Shown here one piece after another: positions 39,471 to 46,882 of a stretch of DNA of 64,000 nt (within the stretch, counting starts at the first letter, position 1; each line of letters begins with the position of its first letter). Made by a program: the position numbers and the translations under genes. Below the pieces are notes generated by a model. It was not told the DNA's origin. It made no database searches and saw only the letters and a list, made by a program, of their open reading frames with translations. The DNA is from GCA-016699445 sp964555055 (GTDB taxonomy: Bacteria; UBA10199; JACPAL01; GCA-016699445). Location of the stretch: positions 62,001 through 126,000 of the forward strand of contig CAZKQW010000008.1 of the NCBI GenBank assembly GCA_964555055.1, read 5' to 3'.

Positions 39471-40124
39471 CTAAATCTCCTCTTCCTCCTCGAAATAACG
39501 GAAAATCAGATCCGAGTGGATGACGCCTTCGCGGATGACGGCGAGTTTCTCCTCCGTCACGTCCACCACCGTGGATCCGGACGAGGGGCCGAGCTCCCCC
39601 GAGTCGACGATGACGTCGATCTTGTCGTGGAAGTAGCTCTTGATGTGGCCGATGCGCGACGAGGGCGGGAACCCCGATAGATTCGCGGACGTGGTCGTCA
39701 AGGGACGGCCTAAGCGCTCCACGAGGGCCTGCGCTACCGGGTGGGACGAGATGCGGATGCCGATCTTGCCCGTGTTCGTCGTCAATTGCTTGGAGATCTT
39801 GTCGTTGGTCTTGAAGAGAATCGTCAAAGGGCCGGGCCAATACACGTCCATGAGGACCCTCGCCTTTTCGGGGATCTCGGATACGATGGATTCCAGCATC
39901 CGCAGGTCCGAGACGATTACGGAAACCGGGTTCCCGTAATCGCGCCTCTTAATCTCAAAAAGATGGCGGATGGCTTGTTCGTTGGTGACGTCAACGCCGA
40001 GGCCATAGAAAGTCTCCGTCGGGTAGGCACATACGCCTCCTTTTTGGATGATGGTTATGGCTTCATCCACCAAATCAAGCCGGACGCCTTCTTCAATGTT
40101 TTTGATTTCGATAATTTTCGACAC
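39471..40124 (-). CDS. Sua5/YciO/YrdC-family L-threonylcarbamoyladenylate synthase-like protein
   Basis: 217 residues. Core motifs: GGVCAYPTETFYGLGVDVTNEQA, IFEIKRRDYGNPVSVIV (F/KxRxx-P type), and PLTTTSANLSG. The family makes threonylcarbamoyl-AMP for the t6A37 modification of tRNA. The start is taken as a GTG just 1 nt beyond the purE stop, because the conserved region begins immediately after it and anything longer would lie inside purE. Last gene of the purD-purE operon. Confidence 0.88.
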   Translation of the reverse strand: MSKIIEIKNIEEGVRLDLVDEAITIIQKGGVCAYPTETFYGLGVDVTNEQAIRHLFEIKRRDYGNPVSVIVSDLRMLESIVSEIPEKARVLMDVYWPGPLTILFKTNDKISKQLTTNTGKIGIRISSHPVAQALVERLGRPLTTTSANLSGFPPSSRIGHIKSYFHDKIDVIVDSGELGPSSGSTVVDVTEEKLAVIREGVIHSDLIFRYFEEEEEI

Positions 40125-40125
40125 G

Positions 40126-40626
40126 TTAACTGTACTTCTCTTTAAGTTTTTTGTCCTTTTCGGCGACTTGCTTTTCCATTTCTTCTCGGTTGGCATTGAG
40201 TTTCTTGCGAAGAGATGCGTTGCCGAGAGCCAAAATTTCGGCGGCGAAGATGCCGGCGTTTTTCGCGCCACTCTTACCGATGGCCATTGTCGCTACGGGA
40301 ATGCCTCCTGGCATTTGAACGGTCGAAAGGATCGAATCGAGACCTTTTAGGGAAGAAGAATCGATGGGCACACCAATGACAGGCAACGTGGTATGCGCCG
40401 CCACAACTCCCGCTAAATGGGCCGCATGGCCCGCTCCGCAGATCAACACTTTAATCCCTCTTTTTTCTGCCGACGTCGCGTAAAGCATCGTTCGCTTGGG
40501 CGACCGATGCGCCGAAGCGACTACCATCTCGCATTTGACGCCATATTCCTTGAGAACTTTCGCCGCCTCCCCCATCACGTCGGCATCTGAATCGCTTCCC
40601 ATGAGAATCCCTACTTGAACGCCCAT
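40126..40626 (-). CDS. purE: N5-carboxyaminoimidazole ribonucleotide mutase
   Basis: 166 residues. Interconverts N5-CAIR and CAIR in purine synthesis. Motifs: MGSDSD (9-14) and ASAHRSPKR with catalytic His40, then GAGHAAHLAGVVAA and GVPIDSSSLKGLDSILSTVQMPGGIPVAT. The tail after residue 140 is Lys/Glu-rich and helical. It lies 32 nt after purD; the Sua5 gene starts 1 nt after its stop. Confidence 0.95.
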   Translation of the reverse strand: MGVQVGILMGSDSDADVMGEAAKVLKEYGVKCEMVVASAHRSPKRTMLYATSAEKRGIKVLICGAGHAAHLAGVVAAHTTLPVIGVPIDSSSLKGLDSILSTVQMPGGIPVATMAIGKSGAKNAGIFAAEILALGNASLRKKLNANREEMEKQVAEKDKKLKEKYS

Positions 40627-40658
40627 CTCACACCTCCATCATTAAAATGATGACGAAA

Positions 40659-41912
40659 TTACTTTCCGATATCCCTTCGGTAGTGCACGCCTTTCCAATG
40701 GATTTTTTCGCAAACATCATACGCTCTTTCCCTCGCCTGTCGCATATCCTTGCCCGTCGCCGTCACTCCGAGGACGCGACCGCCTGAGGTGAGGGTCTTG
40801 CCGTCTGAAAGTTTCGTGCCGGCGTGGAAAACCACCGTGTCGGGGAGAGAGGCACGGTCCAATCCTTCGATCACGTCCCCTGTCTGGACCGCGTCCGGAT
40901 ACCCATGAGCGGCCATGACGACGCAGACGGAAGCTCCGGGTTTCCAATGCAAAGCCACCTCGGATAAACGCCCATTTAAAGTCGCTTCGATCACGTCGAC
41001 GAGATCGTCTTCTAAACGGATCATTAAGGCCTGAGTTTCGGGATCTCCGAAGCGGACGTTGTACTCCAGTAGCTTAGGCCCTTCGCGCGTAATCATCAGC
41101 CCTGCGTATAAAACACCGCGGAAATGGATGCCTCTCCTCACTAAGGCCTTTAACGTGGGAATGATAATCTGATCTATCGCGGCATGGCGGATTTCATGCG
41201 TGACGTGGGCCGAAGGACTGAAAACGCCCATCCCTCCGGTATTCGGCCCCGTATCCCCTTCTCCGACGCGTTTGTGGTCTTGAGCGCTATCGAGGGGAAG
41301 AAAACTATGGCCGTCCACCAGCACCTGAAAAGACGCCTCTTTACCGATCAAGAATTCTTCAATGACGACTTTCCTTCCGGCTTCTCCAAAAATTTTCTTC
41401 TTGAATACGGATTCCAAGGCGGACACGGCTTCCGCGCGGTCTTGTGCGATTATGACGCCTTTTCCTGCCGCCAAGCCATCGGCCTTGATGACGATTGGAT
41501 ACGCTTGGGTGGAAAGAAAATCGACCGCTCTTTCGAAATCCTCGAAGACTTCAAAATGGGCCGTTGGGATTTTTTCTTCCTTCAAGAACTGCTTTGTCCA
41601 AGCTTTCGAACCCTCTAAGACGGCTGCCGCTCGATTGGGGCCGAAGATACGGAGATTTTCCTTTTCGAACTCATCCACGATTCCCATCGTCAATGGGACC
41701 TCGGGGCCAACGATCGTGAGGTCGATTTTTTCCTTCTTCGCGAAATCCAGTAACGCGGGGATATCGTCGGATTTGATGGTTAAATTTTCGGCGAAGGCTC
41801 CTGTTCCCCCATTGCCAGGAGCCGCGTAGATCCTCTCGACACGCTTGCTTTGCGAAATTTTCCAGATCAGAGCGTGCTCGCGTCCACCGTTGCCGACCAC
41901 CAGGATTTTCAT
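40659..41912 (-). CDS. purD: Phosphoribosylamine-glycine ligase
   Basis: 417 residues. Joins glycine to phosphoribosylamine in purine synthesis. The N-terminal MKILVVGNGGREHALIW motif marks the start, so I use this ATG and not an in-frame one 36 nt upstream. The ATP-grasp domain shows VIKADGLAAGKGVIIA, DGHSFLPLDSAQDHKRV and GPNTGGMGVFSP. The C-terminal domain has LEYNVRFGDPETQ. First gene of the purD-purE-Sua5 operon, divergent from metK with 114 nt between starts. Confidence 0.96.
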   Translation of the reverse strand: MKILVVGNGGREHALIWKISQSKRVERIYAAPGNGGTGAFAENLTIKSDDIPALLDFAKKEKIDLTIVGPEVPLTMGIVDEFEKENLRIFGPNRAAAVLEGSKAWTKQFLKEEKIPTAHFEVFEDFERAVDFLSTQAYPIVIKADGLAAGKGVIIAQDRAEAVSALESVFKKKIFGEAGRKVVIEEFLIGKEASFQVLVDGHSFLPLDSAQDHKRVGEGDTGPNTGGMGVFSPSAHVTHEIRHAAIDQIIIPTLKALVRRGIHFRGVLYAGLMITREGPKLLEYNVRFGDPETQALMIRLEDDLVDVIEATLNGRLSEVALHWKPGASVCVVMAAHGYPDAVQTGDVIEGLDRASLPDTVVFHAGTKLSDGKTLTSGGRVLGVTATGKDMRQARERAYDVCEKIHWKGVHYRRDIGK

Positions 41913-42026
41913 GCGCGGCCTATAGCTTTCGTCCGGAAAATAAATCAAGCAATCTCGAAAAAGCTTGCGAAATTCACCTTCGATTTATACCGGAAACACA
42001 CTCAATTAAAAAATCAGGAGGATCGT

Positions 42027-43187
42027 ATGCCATCATCGTTTTTATTCAGTTCGGAATCCGTGACCGAAGGACATCCCGATAAGGTCGCCGACCATGTTTC
42101 GGATGCCGTTTTAGACGCCATTCTTACTCAAGATAAGACGAGTCGAGTCGCTTGCGAAACTCTAGTGACGACCGGTTTGTGCGTTATTGCAGGTGAGATC
42201 ACCACCAAAGCCCAAATAGATTTCCAAAAAATCGCCCGAGAGACCATCGCCGACATCGGATACACCGATCCTTCTTTCGGAATCGACGCGAACTCATGCG
42301 CCGTCATGCTTACGATCGACAAACAATCGCCCGACATTTCCCAAGGAGTCACGGAAGGTGAAGGCCTCTTCAAGGAACAAGGAGCCGGTGACCAAGGATT
42401 GATGTTCGGTTATGCGATCAACGAGAATCCAGAACTGATGCCCACACCTATCTTGTATTCGCATAAGTTGACGCAAAAGTTGGCGGAAGCGCGTAAAAAT
42501 AAAACGGTCAGTTTTTTCCGTCCCGACGCTAAATCTCAGGTGACCATTCAGTACGAGAACGGCAAACCCAAGCGCGTGCACACCGTCGTCATCTCCACCC
42601 AACATGCGCCTGAAGCGAGTCACTCTCAGATCCAAGAAGCGGTGATGGAGGAAGTCATTAAAAAAGCGATCCCCGCTTCGATGCTGGATGCCAAAACCGA
42701 ATATTTCATTAATCCGACCGGACGTTTCGTCATCGGTGGTCCCCATGGGGATTGCGGTTTAACCGGCCGCAAGATCATCGTCGATAGTTATGGGGGTTGG
42801 GGACGTCACGGAGGCGGCGCTTTTTCGGGAAAAGATCCGAGTAAAGTCGACCGCTCCGCTTGTTACATGGCACGCTACATCGCAAAAAACATCGTAGCTT
42901 CGGGCTTGGCTCAGAGATGCGAGGTTCAAGTCGCCTACGCCATCGGCTACGCGCAACCCATCTCCTTCATGGTGGACACTTTCGGCACAGGCACGATCCC
43001 CGATGAGAAGATCGAAAACATCTCCCGGGAAATCTTCGATCTTAAGCCTGCCGGCATCATCAAAGCGCTCGATTTGCTCCGCCCGATCTATAAAAAAACC
43101 GCCGGATACGGACACTTCGGAAGACAAGAGCCGGAGTTCACATGGGAAAAGACGGATAAGGCGGATGCGCTGAAGAAACTGGCTTAA
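42027..43187 (+). CDS. metK: S-adenosylmethionine synthetase
   Basis: 386 residues from an ATG with a strong AGGAGG. Makes SAM from Met and ATP. All signatures are present: SVTEGHPDKVADHVSDAVLD at the N-terminus, GAGDQGLMFGYA, HTVVISTQHAPEAS and the P-loop-like GGWGRHGGGAFSGKDPSKVDRSA (one Trp replaces the usual Met). No SAM riboswitch was recognised upstream. The stop overlaps the stop region of the convergent TPR gene by 4 nt. Confidence 0.96.
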   Translation: MPSSFLFSSESVTEGHPDKVADHVSDAVLDAILTQDKTSRVACETLVTTGLCVIAGEITTKAQIDFQKIARETIADIGYTDPSFGIDANSCAVMLTIDKQSPDISQGVTEGEGLFKEQGAGDQGLMFGYAINENPELMPTPILYSHKLTQKLAEARKNKTVSFFRPDAKSQVTIQYENGKPKRVHTVVISTQHAPEASHSQIQEAVMEEVIKKAIPASMLDAKTEYFINPTGRFVIGGPHGDCGLTGRKIIVDSYGGWGRHGGGAFSGKDPSKVDRSACYMARYIAKNIVASGLAQRCEVQVAYAIGYAQPISFMVDTFGTGTIPDEKIENISREIFDLKPAGIIKALDLLRPIYKKTAGYGHFGRQEPEFTWEKTDKADALKKLA

Positions 43188-44014
43188 GTTTGTTTCGGTG
43201 TTTTTTCTCGAATGGCCTTTTTTAGAGCTTCCACTGATGGAGGTTCCACGACATCCGGATAATTGGAATCTATAAGATCCAGGATATCTTGGGCTTCTTG
43301 GTATTTTTTCTCCTCATCAAATAAACGACGGGCTTCGTCGAGCAAAGCCTTGCCCTTTTGAGACCGGAAATCATTCGTTTTTTTAAGAACCAGACGCGCA
43401 CGCGCGGCGTTTCGGGAATTAGGCTCTTCGACAATCACTTTATTCAAAAAATCCACGCTTTCCCGTGACGTCTCGCCTACCTCCAGGGATGTTTCGATTT
43501 CCAGAATTTTTAAAGCAGTTTGATCTTTCTTTTTCGTGTCTAGTTGACGCAGCTGAGAAAGCCTTTCCCTGGATTTTTGGACGATTTGATTCGATTGTTC
43601 CGCTTGTAACAGGATCTTTTCGTAGGCTTCTTTGGCTTCTTCCTTTAATCCCTGCATAAAAAGAAGGTTCGCCAAATCGTATTGGCTTTTAATGATGTCG
43701 AGCCGTACCGGCCAGTCTTCCAATAATTCTTTTAAATTCCGTATAGCGCCTTCCACGTCTCCGACTTCTGCTAAAGCTTGGCAATAAGCGGATCGTGTCT
43801 TAAAGGGAATGTATTTTTGAGGATTTTTTTCTTTGTAATCCTCATACACCTTAATCAATTTTTTATAATTATGCTTATCGAATTCCGTCATGACGGATTT
43901 TGTAAATGGGTCTACGCTTTGGACCTCCGCCACGGAAGCAGGAGTATCTGCGGCTAAAACGCTGGAAACGGAAAAGAGAAAAAGCAAAGAAGTGAGAGTT
44001 AAGCGAACCTTCAT
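43184..44014 (-). CDS. Periplasmic TPR-repeat protein
   Basis: 276 residues with a signal peptide (about 1-21, SSVLAA). The rest is alpha-helical and charged, with at least three degenerate tetratricopeptide units, for example RSAYCQALAEVGDVEGAIRNLKELLEDWP and YDLANLLFMQGLKEEAKEAYEKILLQ. Probably a periplasmic scaffold of the type found in envelope machines, but no partner can be named. It ends convergently on metK. Confidence 0.75.
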   Translation of the reverse strand: MKVRLTLTSLLFLFSVSSVLAADTPASVAEVQSVDPFTKSVMTEFDKHNYKKLIKVYEDYKEKNPQKYIPFKTRSAYCQALAEVGDVEGAIRNLKELLEDWPVRLDIIKSQYDLANLLFMQGLKEEAKEAYEKILLQAEQSNQIVQKSRERLSQLRQLDTKKKDQTALKILEIETSLEVGETSRESVDFLNKVIVEEPNSRNAARARLVLKKTNDFRSQKGKALLDEARRLFDEEKKYQEAQDILDLIDSNYPDVVEPPSVEALKKAIREKTPKQT

Positions 44015-44186
44015 ATTTTAGGGTGGGCCGATTGAATCATTCCAACGCACTTTGTCAAGAAAGCTCTGGGGCCTCCTCACCCCAAAACCTCAGAAAAAAA
44101 CCTTCACTTGAAAGAATTTAAATTTATTTCAATTAGAAATACCCTTTAAATACAGCGTATTACAGCATCTGCCCGCCACTCACCTT

Positions 44187-44202
44187 TGGCACTTTGCTTG
44201 CA
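44187..44202 (+). promoter_or_regulatory. Sigma-54 (RpoN) promoter for the RTX-like gene
   Basis: TGGCAC (44187-44192), five bases, then TTGCA (44198-44202): a full match to the -24/-12 consensus TGGCAC-N5-TTGCW, with the invariant GG and GC separated by exactly 10 bases. Transcription would begin near 44214, giving a leader of about 27 nt with AGGAGG before the GTG start. An activator with an upstream site is expected, but none could be identified. Confidence 0.8.
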
Positions 44203-44240
44203 AATATCACTCGGAAGGAATGAATCTTTAGGAGGATTCG

Positions 44241-46109
44241 GTGTCAATACAAGGATTAAACAATTCAAGAGAGGTCAGAACACAACACACCCCTTCTGAA
44301 GTGTCCAACACTCAAGAGACGCGTCTTTATCAGAGTATCCGCTCCGAACAGCAAGTTTCCATAACGACTTCCCCCATCTCCACACAGACCGATCCCTCCG
44401 ATACCGGTGATATCCCTCCCCCCATGTCTGAGGGCGGCAATGGCGTTGCCCGCCATGACTGGTTGGAAGAACGCGTCGATAGCCTTCAAGCCGTTGTAGA
44501 TCTCGCGAATGAACGTCTGGACGCTTTGAATGAATTAGCCCGTAATGGCACTACGGAACAAAGAGCTGCCGCCCGAGAGGTTTTAAGACAAATTCGGGTG
44601 GCTGAAAGGGAGTTGGCTCGGGATCGACGCGAATTAGAATGGCTTGAGGAGATGGATAATCAGGGACGTTTTCGATATATGGTCCAACGTCCGGCTCCCC
44701 AGGGTGATGTGGTGGGTTCGGAACCCACCTTTCCAACCCCTTCAAGCACCACCGAAACTTTGAACGGCGGACACGGCAGATCCACCGGCACTGGCGATGT
44801 TATTCTGAATGACGTCAGTGGAGACGTGGCTTTTAGACGGAATGGGTCTTCCCTATTCGTCGGAGATTACGAAATCCAAAATGCTTTCGACGAAAGCGGA
44901 AAAATGGTCCGTCGCGTCTATCTGCGAGGCGGCGAAGTGAATCAAACTTTCTTCCATGCGATGAACGAAACAAACATCGCTCCAAACCGCGATGGAGATG
45001 GCGAAATCATTGGCGGCGTCAGTTTCTCCGCAAGATCCGCGAATCCCACCACAGCGGCGAATCCTCCTTTCCCTTCCGATTCCAGTTGGGTAGCCGATAC
45101 GACTCCCAATGCAAACGGCGAAATCGTCTACAGAAATTCCCGCGGTACGGGTACGAGTACGTTTACCGCCCCCTCCAACTACCGTGGCCAACCGGTACGC
45201 GCCGTGGAAGTCATCGAAGATCCTCAACATCCCGGGGATGTATTGGTGCGATTACGTTCAACTCCCCGAGGAAATGTCTTGGTCACCTACCGTCTCGTAG
45301 GCGCCAAAAACATGATGGAAAATATTTCGAATAACGACTCGACGGTAGGAAGACTAAAGTTCCAGGGTGGTGAGAATGGTCAGTACTGGGATGCGTCCAC
45401 GGTGCGTATCGATTGGACGGGCGGTAACGGTGGCCATAACATGATCCGTTTCCGTGAGGGACGCGCCCAAGCCGGAAACGCGGGAGACTACATTAAACAA
45501 GAGGGCGGCGGCCCCGCAACGATCCTAGGCGGCAGCGGCAACGATTTCCTGGTAGGCGGCACGGCCGAGACGGGTGATTTAACCATCGATGGTGGCGACG
45601 GAAACGACTTCATTTTCGGCGGCGGACACGCCAATCGCGGCAGCTCGAATAAAAATCTCCAAGGTTCCCGCGGCAACGACGTCATCATCGTCGATTCGCG
45701 GGATACACGGATCCGGGTGGATGGCGGCGAAGGCGGGTTTGATTATACAAATAGCACAGGTGCTGATAACACCAGTAACTTCGAGGATAATACTTTAGCC
45801 GAGCAACAAAGGGCGCTCGACCAATGGATGAATGAGAATCCAAGACCCGTACCGGCGAATCCCCTCCACCCGACACCCGAGGAAAGAAGCAGTATTGCTT
45901 ATTACAACACGCAGTTAGCGAATATGCGCAACGCGATCCAACGAGGTAGCTCCGCGATCAGTAGCGGCGCCATGAGAATTTTCCAAAGCAAGGAAAGCGA
46001 GTTCTTGAGTTTCTTCTCCGGAAATTCATCCTCCTTCACGGATACCGAAACAGATTGGCAACATCCCGATTTTGAATCGAACTCCAACACCGGTAGATCC
46101 GAAACTTAA
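44241..46109 (+). CDS. RTX-like repeat protein without a signal peptide
   Basis: 622 residues, GTG start behind AGGAGG. Residues 1-65 are Ser/Thr/Gln-rich and unstructured; 70-150 form a predicted coiled coil (WLEERVDSLQAVVDLANERL and following); 190-410 are beta-rich. Three glycine-rich units, ILGGSGNDFLVGG (428-440), IDGGDGNDFIFGGG (449-462) and LQGSRGNDVII (473-483), match the Ca-binding RTX nonapeptide GGxGxDxUx. The C-terminus is helical and Ser-rich. With no signal peptide it may leave by a type I, III or other dedicated system, or stay inside. The sigma-54 promoter implies expression under a special condition. It ends 4 nt inside truA, convergently. Confidence 0.7.
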   Translation: MSIQGLNNSREVRTQHTPSEVSNTQETRLYQSIRSEQQVSITTSPISTQTDPSDTGDIPPPMSEGGNGVARHDWLEERVDSLQAVVDLANERLDALNELARNGTTEQRAAAREVLRQIRVAERELARDRRELEWLEEMDNQGRFRYMVQRPAPQGDVVGSEPTFPTPSSTTETLNGGHGRSTGTGDVILNDVSGDVAFRRNGSSLFVGDYEIQNAFDESGKMVRRVYLRGGEVNQTFFHAMNETNIAPNRDGDGEIIGGVSFSARSANPTTAANPPFPSDSSWVADTTPNANGEIVYRNSRGTGTSTFTAPSNYRGQPVRAVEVIEDPQHPGDVLVRLRSTPRGNVLVTYRLVGAKNMMENISNNDSTVGRLKFQGGENGQYWDASTVRIDWTGGNGGHNMIRFREGRAQAGNAGDYIKQEGGGPATILGGSGNDFLVGGTAETGDLTIDGGDGNDFIFGGGHANRGSSNKNLQGSRGNDVIIVDSRDTRIRVDGGEGGFDYTNSTGADNTSNFEDNTLAEQQRALDQWMNENPRPVPANPLHPTPEERSSIAYYNTQLANMRNAIQRGSSAISSGAMRIFQSKESEFLSFFSGNSSSFTDTETDWQHPDFESNSNTGRSET

Positions 46110-46876
46110 TAGTCGATATTCGTTAAAAATAAGCCCTGAGCGGGTACCTTCATGCCAGCCCTTCGACGGTCTTTTGAAAGAAGGATTTTCTTCATTTCAT
46201 CCGGCTTTATTTTCTCGCGCCCAACGTCGACGAGCGTTCCGACAATGTTTCTCACCATATTTTTTAAAAAACCGCTTCCGGTGAACTCTATGCAAAAAAG
46301 AACGCCGGGAATCTTTCCCAAATAGGAACGAGGCCACGAATCCTCCTCACGGAATCGGATGCGATAAATGGTCCTAATGGACGTCTTGGTCGAAGCGTCA
46401 GCCGCCCGAAACGCGAGGAAGTCATGAGTGCCGACCAGATGCTTCGCCGCTTTTTTCATAAGCCTGATGTCCAGTGTCGTCGGAATCTGCCAGCTCATGC
46501 GGTTCAACTGAGGGTGAACGATCGAACTGTTCCAGATCCAATAACGGTACGTCTTCTTCTTCGTGCTTTTTTGGGAATGGAATCCATTCTTCGCTTCGGA
46601 GAGTTTTACGACGGATACATCGGTGGGAAGCATCCGCTTCAAGGCGTGATGTAGTTTCCGAACCGCCATCGTGTTGAGGGTCTTTATATGAGCCACTTGA
46701 CCCAAAGCATGGACGCCCGCGTCGGTTCGAGACGATCCAATGAGATCCACAGACTCATTTAAAACACATCTCAAAATATCTTGGATAACGCCTTGAACCG
46801 TCCGCTTTCCGGGTTGGATTTGCCAACCCGAAAAGCCCGAGCCTTCGTAATGGATGGTTAATTTCAAAGTACGCAT
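46106..46876 (-). CDS. truA: tRNA pseudouridine synthase A
   Basis: 256 residues. Converts U38-U40 of tRNA anticodon arms to pseudouridine. Catalytic Asp52 lies in GSSRTDAGVHALGQ, and FTGSGFLKNMVRNIVGTLVDVG is the second family block. N-terminal Y-E-G-S-x-F-x-G-W-Q is typical. The protein has normal length. It lies 6 nt downstream of the large chimera gene, on the same strand, and may be co-transcribed with it. Confidence 0.95.
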   Translation of the reverse strand: MRTLKLTIHYEGSGFSGWQIQPGKRTVQGVIQDILRCVLNESVDLIGSSRTDAGVHALGQVAHIKTLNTMAVRKLHHALKRMLPTDVSVVKLSEAKNGFHSQKSTKKKTYRYWIWNSSIVHPQLNRMSWQIPTTLDIRLMKKAAKHLVGTHDFLAFRAADASTKTSIRTIYRIRFREEDSWPRSYLGKIPGVLFCIEFTGSGFLKNMVRNIVGTLVDVGREKIKPDEMKKILLSKDRRRAGMKVPAQGLFLTNIDY

Positions 46877-46882
46877 GGGAAT

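Noticed and set aside
41913..42026. SAM riboswitch before metK
   Set aside because: The 114-nt gap to purD shows no conserved SAM-aptamer core or terminator hairpin.
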